The notes under the pieces were generated by a model. It worked only from the letters and a program-made list of their open reading frames with translations. It was not told the DNA's origin and searched no databases. From assembly GCA_036346255.1 (NCBI GenBank), contig CM070623.1, positions 20,218,875-20,282,874 of the forward strand: a stretch of 64,000 bases of DNA, read 5' to 3'. Numbering within the stretch: the first letter of the stretch is position 1; each line of letters opens with the position of its first letter. Source of the DNA: Ampelocalamus luodianensis. Taxonomy: Eukaryota > Streptophyta > Magnoliopsida > Poales > Poaceae. Made by a program: the position numbers and the translations under genes. Shown piece after piece: positions 42,279 through 54,400 of the stretch.

Positions 42279-45200
42279 TGTGGGCATAAACTAAGGCTTA
42301 ATCTAGATCTAAACGACATTATCTCTAGTTCAAGAAGAACACCTAGGATAAACCTTTAGAGCGGAAGCGTGATTGCGTACCCAAACTTGAAGACACCATT
42401 AAGACTAGTAGATGCGGTCGATGCAGAGTCGTCGGTGGTTGCAGAGGTGGCGTCGGCGTCGACGGCGGTGGCGCGGTAACGGCGGAGGCCTTCGGTCTTC
42501 GCCCACCTCAGCGCTCGTGAAGATCGGATTTGTTTGGCGTTTAACGTAGTCTAGAACCACACAGCACAAGGCCCGCCGAACCCCTGTTTTTATTTAGCGC
42601 TTGGCGAATGGGACCGAAACCAAGTGGCGTTGGTTGCGCCCTCGATCGAGCGCGCGTGGGGCGTGACCCCATGAATCTCGGAGGTGGTTAGTTGAGATCA
42701 ACCCAACATTCTCCCCTTTGATCGTAAGGCTAACATCATAAGCCCATTCTCAATAAAACAACGTCGCATGACCAATGAAGTGCCATACAACCCAGTACCT
42801 ATAGTGTACTATCCCATCTCGAAATAGATATTCATTATACTTAATGAGAGTTGGTTTTCTTTAATATCCTTTTATCCCAAATCAGAGGCTTTCCAATAAA
42901 CCCATACCGGCAACATGACCACGAAAGATATTGGGTGGTAAGCCTTTAGTAAGCGAATCCGCAAGCTTTAACTTAGTACTAATATGTTTGATACTAATGG
43001 TTTGATCCTGGATTCTGTCTTTCACAACATGGTACTTAATGTCAATATGTTTGGCAGCACCACTTGACTTGTTGTTACTCGCATAAAACACCGCGGGTTC
43101 GTTATCGCAATATAAGGTGGGTGGTTTAGAGATGCTGTCTACCACTCTAAGTCCCAGGATAAAGTTATTAAGCCATACAGTCTGCCCAGTGGCCTCATAA
43201 TATGCCACAAACTCAGCTTGCATCGTTGAAGATGTCGTAAGGGTTTGTTTGGAGCTTTTCCACGAGATAGCTCCTCCAACGAGTGTGAAGATATAACCTG
43301 ACGTGGATTTCTTAGTACCAATACATCCCACAAAATCTGAATCTGAATAACCAACAACTTCAAAGTTATCAGAATTCTTATATGTGAGCATGAAATGCTT
43401 AGTAGCTTGCATGTAGCGCAAAGCTTTCTTAACGGCTTTCTAGTGGTCCGGACCTAGATTTGACTGATATCTGCCAAGCATCCCGGTTACAAAAGCTAAA
43501 TCAGGGCGTGTGCATACTTGAGCATACATAATGCTTCCGACAGCTGAAGCATAAGGAACCGACTTCATCTGATTAGTTTCATATTGGTTCCTTGGACATT
43601 GAAATATCTCAAACTTATCGCCCTTAACAATAGGAGCAAGCGAGCCAGAGCACTTATGCATATTATATTTCTTCAGTACTATGTCAATGTATGCATTCTG
43701 AGATAAACCTAATACTCATTTGGACCTATCTCGGTGAATCTCAATGCCAAGAACGTAAGAGGCATCACCAAGATCCTTTATATCAAAATTAGATAAAAGA
43801 AATCTCTTGGTCTCAAATAGCATATCCTTATCACTGCTGACCAATAAGATGTCATCCACATAAAGCATTAAGATAGTGAATTTACTCCCCTTGAACTTAA
43901 CATATATGAAGTTATCAACTTCATTTTCCTTAAATCCAAAATTCCTTATGATCTTATCGAATTTGAGGTACCACTGCCTCGACGCTTGCTTTAAGCCATA
44001 AATCGATTTCTTAAGTCGACATCCCATATGCTCCTTGCCTTTCATGACAAAACCTTCCGGTTGAGCCATGTAAACGTTCTCTTGCAAGTCACCATTAAGA
44101 AATGTCGTCTTAACATCCATTTGATGCAGCTCTAAATCATAATGAGCTATAAGTGCCATAACGATTCTGAATGAATTTTTAGTTGAAACAGGAGAAAAAG
44201 TGTCATTATAGTCAATCCCCTCTCTTTGTGAGAAGCCTTTTGCTACAAGGCTTGTTTTGAACCTTTCGTCATTTCTCTTAGAGTCATACTTGGTTTTATA
44301 GACCCATTAATAGCCTACTGTTTTGACTCCGTCAGGAATTTCTACTAAATCACATACATCATTAGTACTCATAGACTTTAGTTCATCCTTCATGGCATTA
44401 AGCCATTTAGGAGAATGTTCACTCATCACGGCCTCCTTATAAGAGGTGGGATCATTTACCTTCCTATATCATTAATATCCTCATTCATATAAACAACATA
44501 TTCATTTGGGATGGTAGATCTTCTCTCCCGTTGTGATCTTCTAGTAGGTTCATCAGCTATTGCAGGACACTGCTGAGGTTCATCATTAGGTGCAACATTA
44601 GGAATTTCAGAGACCTCAACAGTGGGTGCAACAACAATATTCTCTACTGGAGGTGCAATCACCTGAGGCATAGGAATAAAGGTCTCTGGGATAAGCGGTA
44701 AGGGAACATAAACCCGCTTCTCCTCAAGATCTATTTTCCCGGGCTCCAAGTTCTCGTCATTCTCTAAGAATACAGTGTGCCTTGTTTCTACAAACTTAGT
44801 TATCCTATCAGGATAGTAAAATCGATACCCTTTGGATATCTCAGGGTACCCAATAAAATGGTAACTTACTATCTTAGGATCTAATTTTTCAATATGTGGA
44901 TTAAATATCTTAGCTTCAGCACGATAACCCCACACTTGTAAATATTTCAAACTCGGTTTCCTCTCAGTCCATAATTCATAAGGTGTCTTAGGCACTGATT
45001 TACTAGGAACCCGATTAAGAATATGTGTGGCTGTCTTTAGTGCTTCCATCCACAAACCAGTTGGTAAATTAGAATAGCTAAGCATGCTTCGTACCATATC
45101 CATAAGTGTACGGTTGCGTCTCTCAGCTGCCCCATTCTGCTGAGATTCACCTGGTGTAGAATATTGGGCAACAATGACATTTTCCTAAAGGAACTTAGCG

Positions 45201-46307
45201 AAAGGGCTAGGAATTTGCTCATAAGAGGCATGTCTTCCATAATATTCTCCCCCACGGTCCGATCTTACCACTTCAATTCTTAGGTTGTGTTGATTTTCAA
45301 TTTTAGCCTTAAATATCTTGAATTTGTCAAGTGATTCAGATCGGTCTTTAATGGGAAAGATATAACCATAACGGGAGAAATCATCAGTGAATGTGATGAA
45401 GGAATCAAAACCATCCACTGATGTCACAGGAAAAGGACCACAAATATCAGTATGAATTAATTCTAAGAGACCTGTGCTGCAAGTGGCTCCCTTCTTTATT
45501 TGCTTTACATATTTTCCTTTAATGCAATCAATGCAGTGGTCTGAGTCAGAGAAATCTAATGAGTGGAGAATCTCTTCCTTAATGAGACGCTCCATTCTCC
45601 CCTTCGAAATGTAGCATAAACGACAGTACCACAATTTCAAAGAAGTCTCATCATTCTTTTTACGCTTAGCATCACACATATTCAAAGATACAGGAGATTC
45701 ATTAAGAGAAAGCATATAGAGCTTGTCTTGTCTTAAAGCAAGATCAACATCATTTGAATTAAATATAATAATACATTTATTGTCACCAAAATTATATCTA
45801 AAACCATCATCGTCCAATAAAGAAACCGAAATCAAATTCCTTCTGATGGAAGGAACATTGACTACATTATTAAGACGAAGCATGAAGCCGCTATTTAAAA
45901 CTAATGAAATAGATCCAACTGATTCTACTTTGGCTTTTGGCTTCTTTTTCATCCGCGACTCTAAGACTTCGCTCCCCCTTTCTTAGTGTTCTCGCGGTAA
46001 GGAATCCCTGTAAAGAGTTTGTAACGTGCACAGTTGCACTTGAGTCAATCCACCAAGAATTAAGGGAGGAATCAACATAAATTTGGGCTTCGGTCTTCGC
46101 CCACCTTAGCGCTCGTGAAGATCGGATCTGTTCGGGGTTTAACGTAGCTTAGAACTACAGAACACAAGGCCTGCCGAACACTTATTTTTATTTAGCACTT
46201 AGCGAACGGGACCGAAACCAAGTGGCGTTGGTTGCGCCCCCGATCAGAGCACACGTGGGGCGTGACCCTATGAATCTCGGAAGTGGTTAACCGAGATCAA
46301 CCCAACA
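42279..46307 (-). mobile_element. Defective Ty1-copia retrotransposon
   Basis: The 3' LTR is 42,279-42,708 (TGTTGGGTTGATCTC start on the minus strand, preceded by the purine tract AAAGGGGAGAA). The upstream LTR survives only as 46,088-46,307. Minus-strand pol remains: protease scrap WWIDSSATVHVT (about 46,050); pre-integrase and integrase core 45,952-45,185 (HTDICGPFPV, RSDRGGEYYG); integrase tail 45,103-44,456; reverse transcriptase 44,159-43,716 (DVKTTFLNGDL, KKSIYGLKQAS, LMLYVDDILL); RNase H 43,421-42,882 (GYSDSDFVGC, AKHIDIKYHVV). Gag, primer site and half the 5' LTR are deleted. Protease DSGA reads DSSA, and the zinc-motif histidines after LW and before IS read Y. The element is inactive. 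It splits segmental-duplication unit 1. Confidence 0.92.
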
Positions 46308-47340
46308 TTTGGAAGGGAGCTCCTCTCCCTTCGAAGTACATGCGATATATCCGATTATAAAATAATCTTACACAACCAACATACCAAATCGGGGTGTACG
46401 GTGTACCCCTCAAATTGATGGAAAGAGTTAAATTCTAATATGATCAAATTTGGGCTGCGAGCTTACTCTTGTGCACAGTCGTCTGTATTTTGGATCTTTT
46501 TCTACCTATAATGCAAAGATAGGCACCCCTCCTACGTCTTCTCGAAACAAGAAGTTCGCTTGAAAAAATGCTAAACCTGAGATATGATGTGGACAGCAAC
46601 TGCTTATACATACAACATAACAATTTCAGGGGATCCTAATAACGGGCTGGTGCTATCTCCTCTTTTTTATTTCCAGAGTACTGTAGCTCCTCTTATCTTT
46701 GTAGCTCGTCAAATCTTGTGGCAAGCACAGGAATTACTATATCAGGCATGGTTTCAGGAGCCGAGTCTGCAGTTAAAGTGCCTAGCTCACTGGCCATTCC
46801 TTCATGACCAATATTGATCCTGCGAATGTCACGAGAAGTAGATGCCTGCTGATCTGCAGCCGTAGAAGGCTCCGACACTGTATGAATACTTTCTGACCCA
46901 CCATGATTCACTCCAGTCCTGCATTGGCAAACATCAGTGCTGAAGACTACTATGGACAATGACTGAGCTTGAGCAAAATTTAAAGAGGGATCAAAGATCA
47001 AAACAAATTTAGGAGCACATTGCTTGCTACTGACCGCACGCCTTGCGCGGTACACATACTTGGCTCTTCCGCCGTCGGTTACGCATCTGTCGGCACTACC
47101 GAGCCTAGCCGCGGCAAGTCCGTAACGCATCAGCGGCTAGCGCCTCGTCTGTTGCTTCAATGCTTCGCCGCCGCACGATTGAAGTCGCTATCTTGCCGAG
47201 TAGTATCGTAACTAGTAGCAGACAGCAACAATGAACCTTCTAGATGGACTTGACCTAACTAAATTGGGCTAGCTGTTAATTTTTTTCTTCTGAAATGTTA
47301 GGGACCATAGCCCAGGTTGGTCGAGGCCATGCTCCGTCCC
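46308..47340. repeat. Segmental duplication, unit 1 right part
   Basis: Matches 58,487-59,490 closely over about 1 kb, including the last exon of the MCA-like gene, its acceptor and flanking intron. The copies diverge after the shared TTGCGTAGG-type word, where a copia LTR begins in unit 2. Confidence 0.88.
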
Positions 47341-49250
47341 TGCGTAGGAACCATGCATGACCCCCTTATGCTCATTTTTTTATTACAAGCCTCCAAATAT
47401 TTTTTGGTAGCATTTCGTTCGAAGTTACAAGTTTCAGCTCCATCATCAAATAAACTGTGATATAGCTTATTTGCGGCGGCAGGAGTGGGGCTTTACCACT
47501 ACAAAACATGCTTTTAGCTAGGCTACAGCATAGGGTTGCAATCGGGTCGGATTCGGATGGATATTGCTCGTACCGTATCCTAACATATTTTTTCTCTTGA
47601 TTTGGAGCCGGGTACGGTCAGGCCAGATACAAATACAAATTCGAAGTATTCGAAGTTTCGGACACGGTACTGTCCGGACGGATACATCACGGATTCGGGT
47701 TGGAAACAAACAATATAGGCGGATAGTACGTGAGCATATAAAGGGATATATGTTGAACTGTACCATTATCGTCTCAACTATTCAACATGAGTACACACAT
47801 ATTTATCACACTATCACATAACATAGTATCGGTTGTGAATACGGATGGAATCAGGGCCCAACAAATGCTCCAGTATTGTGTGGCTGCATTATTGGCCCAA
47901 TAAACTTTATCTTGGCCCAAACAAAAAAATATCATGTGAGCAAGGAGGCAGCAATTAACAGAGCTCATTCTCTTGCTCTCGCACCCATCGAGCGCCGCCT
48001 CCGACCACTCGCGACGCCTAAATCTCCAATCCACTCTCCTATTCCACTGGCACTTGCCTTCACCTCTCTCCGCCACCAGCATCCTCCCTCACTCCCTGCT
48101 CGGAAGTGCTCCTCGCTGCGGCCAGTAGGGCTCCAGTTGCCAGCTGCCGCTAGAAGAGATGCCCGCCGCACTTTAAAGGGCTCCATGGCCGCCGTCGGGA
48201 GCTACAAGAGGAGGATGCTGCCAGTTTTGAAGAGCTCCTCAGCTGCTTGCGTTGTTGTTGTTGTGTTGCTTCTTGGCGGGCATATGGGCATACCCGTGGG
48301 CGATGGGCACCCATGGGTGACGACCATGGGCGAAGACGGTGAGTTGCGAGGACGGGCAAAGATAGTGAGTTGTGGGGATGGGCGAAGGCGGCGGGTCATT
48401 GGCAACGGGTGGAGGTGGCGACAGGGGCAGGCCGCCGACGAGCAGCGAGGCGGTAGGAGGCGCAAGTATGATTCCGATTATCTAGCCAAATAATATCCGG
48501 TTATCCGCTTACCAATGCTATTCGGTCGGATATTAGCTCTCTCGATTTCACTACCGAATTCGAGACTAACTATCCGATACCGATACCAAATCCGGCGGAT
48601 ATTGAATTCCCTTCTTGAATTCGGTACCGAGCGGATTCGGTATGGGATCGGTCAGGAATTGCCGGTACCGTTTGCATCCCTACTGCAGCATAGTCACATC
48701 CATGCATGCATGTTGTTGCGTAGTGCGTACTCATTGGAAATTTGGGTATTATCACTTGTCAGACATACAAGCTAAGAGAGTAGCTCGGAACATTATCTTA
48801 CCTGACGTCTGACCGAGGATTTGCATGCATAAGGAGGTATGAGGAGCTGAAAAAGATGATGCCAACGTAGGAGTCGATGTTGTTCTGTGTGTCACGGAGC
48901 TGGTTGGCCAGCCTCCTGCCGGCGATGACGCGGAACCAAACCGTGCTCTTCTTGTATGAGTCGACAAGGCTGGCCGCGTCATCCAGCGCCTTGAGAAGTG
49001 CCTGCACCGGGCACACCATCTCTGAATGCGGCGGCACCATGCTAATGCCCCAATTGCTTGGCCACTGAAGAAGGGAACGGAGATTCCGTACGCGCTCTTC
49101 GAGCTTCTGGCATTCCTCATTGTTGTGTAAGCACCTCATGATGACGGTGACGAGCATGATCATGTCCAGTCCAGTTAGCTGCACGATGTTAAACGTGTCT
49201 CCTCGGCTCCCTAGCTGCAGGCTGATGAAATGAAACATATTGGTGGTCAT
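46693..49250 (-). CDS. Two-exon gene with MCA-like N-terminal helical domain, 224 aa
   Basis: Exon 1 is 48,802-49,250 (donor GACGTCAG then GTAAGA) and exon 2 is 46,693-46,918 (acceptor GCCAATGCAG). The split codon AG+G joins in phase, giving 675 bp with a terminal TAA. Residues about 20-140 read NIVQLTGLDMIMLV, then an amphipathic stretch (EECQKLEERVRNLRSLL), DDAASLVDSYKKST and QNNIDSYVGI. This resembles the N-terminal four-helix bundle of plant MCA calcium-channel-type and related MLKL-like proteins. The 75-residue tail is polar and unrecognised. No kinase or PLAC8 part. The start is uncertain: a CAG acceptor-like site 37 bases into exon 1 could mean an upstream first exon. The intron holds a 1152-bp hAT element. 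Exon 2 is duplicated at 58,831-59,044. A minus-strand TATA-like GTTATAAAG lies near 50,000. Confidence 0.5.
47523..48690. mobile_element. Non-autonomous hAT element carrying captured-gene-like sequence
   Basis: The element is 47,531-48,682 (1152 bp). It starts TAGGGTTGCAATCGGGTCGG and ends with the inverted CCGTTTGCATCCCTA. The flanking 8-bp words CTACAGCA (47,523-47,530) and CTGCAGCA (48,683-48,690) differ by one base. Subterminal CGGAT/ATCCG words are dense on both sides. The centre (about 47,845-48,460) differs in composition: TGGGCCC/GGCCCAA promoter-like words, then a CT-rich leader and a GC-rich open frame (ATG at about 48,186, MAAVGSYKRRMLPVLKSSSA). This looks like a host-gene 5' end picked up by the element; the donor gene is not recognised. 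It lies in the intron of the MCA-like gene. Confidence 0.8.
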
Positions 49251-50426
49251 GAGTGCAACTGGTCAGAGGTCGGGAGACTTGCCCTTTCAATATCTAAAAA
49301 ATGAGTATAACTGGTACTAATTACGTTTAAAATTTCATACAAAATTCTCCTGGTATAAATTACTAGCTACAGCAGAGATGTACAGTACAAGCGGTATTAG
49401 ACCTATCGACAGGAAATGGCTCATATCAACGGTGTACAGCGAAAATTGCCACAATGGTAAACAGTAAAATCGCTACATTATTTTCAACGCAGGGTAAAAT
49501 CAACACTGCTTCTACAATCTCAGCTACGGTGTACCGCAGAGCACTACAGTAGCAGGTCTAGATTATTGTTGCTACATTGTATCTCTGTAGTAGTGCCGTA
49601 GATGATCACGATCCACGTTAGACGCACTCGGACAGGGACCTAAGCGAGCTTCCGGAACGTATCGTTCAAGTGTGTAAAAGAGAAGAAGCAAAAGAGAAGG
49701 TACTACTGACCTATTCGGTTTCTACAAAACAGGGATTTGAAATCAAGCGGTCAAGTGGTCGAGGGGAATCAGTGAGGGGCTTCTTATATGCCATTTTCCC
49801 CCTAGCAGCACAGGCTGGAGAAAGCAACTGCGGGACCCAGCCCTCTAAAGAATCTACGGATTAACTAACGAGCTACTACGGCAAACGGCAGATCCCTCGT
49901 CCCGACCTTCATTATTTTGTCCAAGAGGGAGAGCACCTGAACTCCCAGGAACTTCCGCCTCCTTCCTCTTCCTACCCAAAAACTTCGGCGTCCTGCATCT
50001 TTATAACGCAACAGTGGCCCCCCAGAGAACCCATATTTTCAGCCGCTGGATCCATACTGGTTTTCATCGTAGCCATCACGTGTCCAGTCAAACGGCACGG
50101 CGGTCGTGCGCCTACCGATCCCGAGCCGCTCTCTCCCCTTGATCCCCAGTTCCTCCCGGTCCCCAGACGGACAGTTTGCCCGCAGGGCTTTGGGGGAGAG
50201 GAGGAATCGATGAGTTCGTTCGTTTCAGATCGAGATACCCGGATCTCCCTTGTAATATAATGATTTCCTGCACTTCTCCACTCTCGTTTAGAAGAGATGC
50301 GCGCTCTTCCTTTTTTCTCTCTCTCTCTCTTTCTAAGAGTGCAAATTCTATGTCTCCCCCATTTTTTATTTGTGCCATCAGTAATGTACCTAGGGCAACA
50401 TATCTAATATGAAAGACTAATTGGGT
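49251..50426 (-). promoter_or_regulatory. Upstream region of the MCA-like gene
   Basis: A minus-strand TATA-like element is near 50,000 (GTTATAAAG), followed downstream by a purine-rich leader at 49,970-49,915. The leader may continue to the ATG through a 5' UTR intron, but donor and acceptor could not be fixed. Open frames on either strand here are short. A CT-microsatellite lies at about 50,318-50,335. Confidence 0.35.
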
Positions 50427-50655
50427 GTGCACAGACGGTTGGTAGAAGGAGCCGTCTGTGATGAGGCACTATCACAGACGGTTCTTATTATGAACCGTCT
50501 GTGAAGTATCACAGACGATTGGTAATAAGAACCGTCCGTGATGAGGCACTATCACAGACGGTTCCAAAGGGAACCGTCTGTATAAGTTCAACACAGACGG
50601 CTCCTTTGGAACCGTCTGTGATGAGGCGTCCAGTATGACCTGTTTTGTAGTAGTG
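50427..50655. mobile_element. CACTA transposon terminus with subterminal repeats
   Basis: Read on the minus strand it begins CACTACTACAAAACAGGTC at 50,655. It then carries about eight copies of ACAGACGGTTC/GAACCGTCTGT in both orientations, interleaved with the word GATGAGGC. CACTACTACAAAA plus dense subterminal motifs is the En/Spm signature. Only one end is present; no partner end, transposase or 3-bp duplication could be assigned, so it is an orphan terminus. Confidence 0.85.
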
Positions 50656-51390
50656 TCATCAACTTCCACCATTTCAATTAAAAGATGTCTATTTGAAGTA
50701 GTTTTAAGTATTTATGATCTGAGTGTTGATATTTTTAATTGGGATTGATCTAACGGCTACAGTTCAAAGGAGATGTCGCACAAGAAGGTTACTACTTTAT
50801 GAGTCAATTTTAGAGTCAATTTTTTTTTTTTAATTCATGATCATTTGCACTATGTTTTGAGGAAGGATGACTTGTACCGAAGGGTGGGATGGATCGGATA
50901 TACCTTCAAGCCCCGACACGATGATATTAAAAACTTTTTATCTAATAAATAACAATCAAGTTTTGGGATTTTTTTTTCCGATGGTATAGGTTCGGGAATT
51001 TCTCTTCTAAGAAAACTCGAATGGTCATGATTTGTCTTAATCATATCAGTTAGAACATGTATACGCAATGTTGTGTAGTAGGGACCCAAGTTTGGGATGA
51101 ACTTTTTGAAGTATGTAAAACTTAGTTTAGAATTGATTCGATTGTATATATATAACATTTCTTTGCGGTACATAGCACTTCTTACAAACAGCATACACAC
51201 CATTATAGCTCTTATTTTCCGACCAAACCGTTCTCGTGCATTTAGGGTGTGTTTAGTTACTTATATCAAGTAGTATATGAATGAGATGGTCCTATAAGAA
51301 GGGTCATATCCATGTGTTTGGTTGCATGAACTGAATTATCCCATCTTGAATGGTGGGATGAAAATTTAAGAAATATTATCTCTCTAGTGC
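50656..51390. other. Spacer with a possible MITE end
   Basis: Near 51,245 a GGGTGTGTTTAGTTAC start resembles Tourist-like MITE ends, but no inverted partner was found. No coding signal. Confidence 0.35.
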
Positions 51391-51401
51391 CTTATTTGGA
51401 T

Positions 51402-54400
51402 GAACCTGTGAGGACCCGGAATATTTAACTAGTAACACTTAACCTCCAAATGGTTCTGGCATTACTAATTAAACATTCTAAGCCTCGATGGACATATGCT
51501 TCCCAGAATTGCAGCATATGCACATCATCACAAAATTACACATCAATTCCATACACATACATCACTAAGTTCAACAACGACATACATAAAGTAAAGTTAT
51601 TACAAAAGAGAGCCGACCGGCCAAATAGAACAATATACAAGAATGACAGCGGAAGCAAAAGGTGCCATAAGATGGCTAGAACAAAAGTCGACCGGTTAGC
51701 CATACAACCCACAAGGCAACCGACCGGGCCGCCAAGCTAGTCGCCCATAGCTACCACAACACAGCTCGCAAAAGTGAGGCCCCTCAGGCTCACCTTCTTC
51801 CTCTGCAACAGAACAATTAAGCATAGCATCTGAGTACAAAGATTGTCTTTGTACCCGCAAGACTGACGTGTGGAATAGCAGACCTATTCATAAACTACAT
51901 GCAAGCTTATTTAGGTGGAGGTTGTATGTCTCATTTTGCATGAAGCCAACTTTATTTGCAATAATGTAATACATTTTAAAAGCAAGTTTACAAACTGTTT
52001 TGTTATCAAAGTAATGTGAAGTAAAGATACATACAAGTAACCACACAGAAGTGACTATCCCAATAGTCACCACAACATAGCACGAATCCCGATTCGTACC
52101 ACCCATCAAGTTTTAATTTAAAAGGTTGTAGTCTAACTCTTGAAAGACCTTGCCAAGCGTGTCCATAACCTAGGACGAGGCTATTCGAATAGTTTTAACC
52201 TGCAGGTGTACCAATGTACCCACACTTGGATCGCCTTCAAGCCACAAGCACACTACAGAAGGTATGCCGGCCGGCTAAGTCCTACGAGACATTTCCAATC
52301 TTGTGTATTAACTACGAGCCGCTCATATGGATAGAAACCCATATGCTTACATTGCAAGCCGAAAGACAACAAATCCCATCACGGGTGAAGTCTTTCGGGC
52401 ACTACAATACTCCCAACACCATCCCTCCTGCGACTCCCTGCGACTCGGAGCCAATACACGCCAAAGTACTAAGTCAAGAGAGGTCCCATACCCTCTAATG
52501 TGGTTAGCACGCTAAAATGCTTGGTTTAGTGTAACAAGATGTTCGGTCCTTGTTGACCCGGGCACCATTCCAGTCACACTCAAAATCACACCATCATACC
52601 ATTGTGCCCAAGTCTAAATCATTTTGTTTTCAGTTTTAGTTTTCATAAGTAGACATAGCACAAGGTGGAAATCATAATCATAATAAGTTTGATGTGATCA
52701 AGGTTATCGACAAGTCGATAACCGCCCATTTCTACCGAAACTAAGCATGGCTAAGCAATTAATTCGCAACTACTAAGTGACAAGAGCCCATCCATGAACT
52801 CTAAATCACAGCAAGTAACCTAGGCTCATGGTAGTAGAGGATAATCATTTGCTAAGGAAATGCATCTACTAGGCCAACTAACGATAATAGTTAAAACAAG
52901 ATAGCAATGCATATATAGAAGTTGTAAACAACATAAATACTTAAAATACTGGGATTAACATGATCAAACTGCTTGCCTTCTTGCTGTTGCTCAAGCTGTT
53001 GTGGAGGGTCGCTCTCGGGATTACCGCAAATGTCGAATCCTAAGCGAAAAGGCAAAAAGAACCAAGAACAACCAATAAGACTAGCAACACTTAAACAAAA
53101 GAGCAAGCAAAAAAAATTTATCCAAATGCTACGAAACTTATACACAAGGTAGGATACGAATATACCTAGACATAGAAACTGGAAAAACCTAATTTGGATT
53201 TGTGGTGCAAAAGATATTATCTAAAAACCCATTTTCGGCCATAATTAGCACTGTAGCAAAAATATTTTCTAAAAAGATTTTGAAGCTGAAATTTTATGGT
53301 AGCTACCTACTGGTATAGAGGTAACCATATAAAATTTCAGGTCATTTGAAGTTAAAATGATTTAGTTATGATTTTCTAAGATGCAAAACTAGCATAATGC
53401 ATTTTCAGAAATATAAATATGTGCAAAACCTATTTCACATTATAGTATGATAACAGAGGATTTCCTAACATCAAATTTCTATTTTTAGGATTTCTGTTGA
53501 ATTCTTGGTGTCTATTACATCATTAAATGAATTTTTAAGTGCTACTAATAAGGTTAAATCTACTAACATATTTTTAGTGTGATTTAGACCTACCACCATT
53601 TTTAGATTAAAGTTTAGTTAATAACAAATTTATCAAAGTTGAAATCGTACAATTATCGAGATATCTGAGAAAAAGATATGCATTATCCAAGTTTTAATAC
53701 AATTCGGAATATATAAAAATAGCGAGAAAACAAGCTATTAAAGATTACGAATTTTCTACTACAGCAGCATAGCTAAAAGCATTTTTATATCAAGCTTTAG
53801 TGAAATACAAATTTATTGCGATTGTTTTCGTGTAAAAGGATTTATCTTGAATTAGTTATGAATTTCTAAAGTTTTGATATAATTTTGGTTGATAAATAAA
53901 TACTTACGAAATAAAAACCAACCCAACCGAAAATAAGCGACGTGGGCGCTCGTGGGCGTTGATGCAAAATCCAACGAGCCACACGCGACGGAGAACGGCG
54001 ACGCGCGATTCATAACGAGAGCCCACCGTTGGATCCAGATCCAGCGGCTCACGAGGAAGGATGCAACGGGCGGTGCGGTTGCCTCGACGATCCACGACCG
54101 CGAGATCTAAGGATGAACGGCTCGATCACGCCTCCGGTCGGATGGTCCGGTGCACGCGCGATCGAGGGCGCAGATCAGCGATGGGCGGTGGTCCAAGATC
54201 GAAGTGCAAGCGAGTCCGACACGCGTGGGCGCATGTCGATGGCGAGTCACACTGCGAGATTTAACACACGTGCACGGTGCACGGACCCACTGGCGGTGAC
54301 TTAAGGGAGACGCTAAGGGCGGCTAATTAATTACTAATGACCAATGATTAGTGATGATTAGCAATTAATGCGCCCTAAAGATTTTGAGCAGAGGTGGTTT

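Noticed and set aside
47497..50655. A full CACTA element enclosing the MCA-like gene
   Set aside because: The left CACTACAAAA word has no subterminal ACAGACGG repeats and the expected 3-bp duplication does not match.
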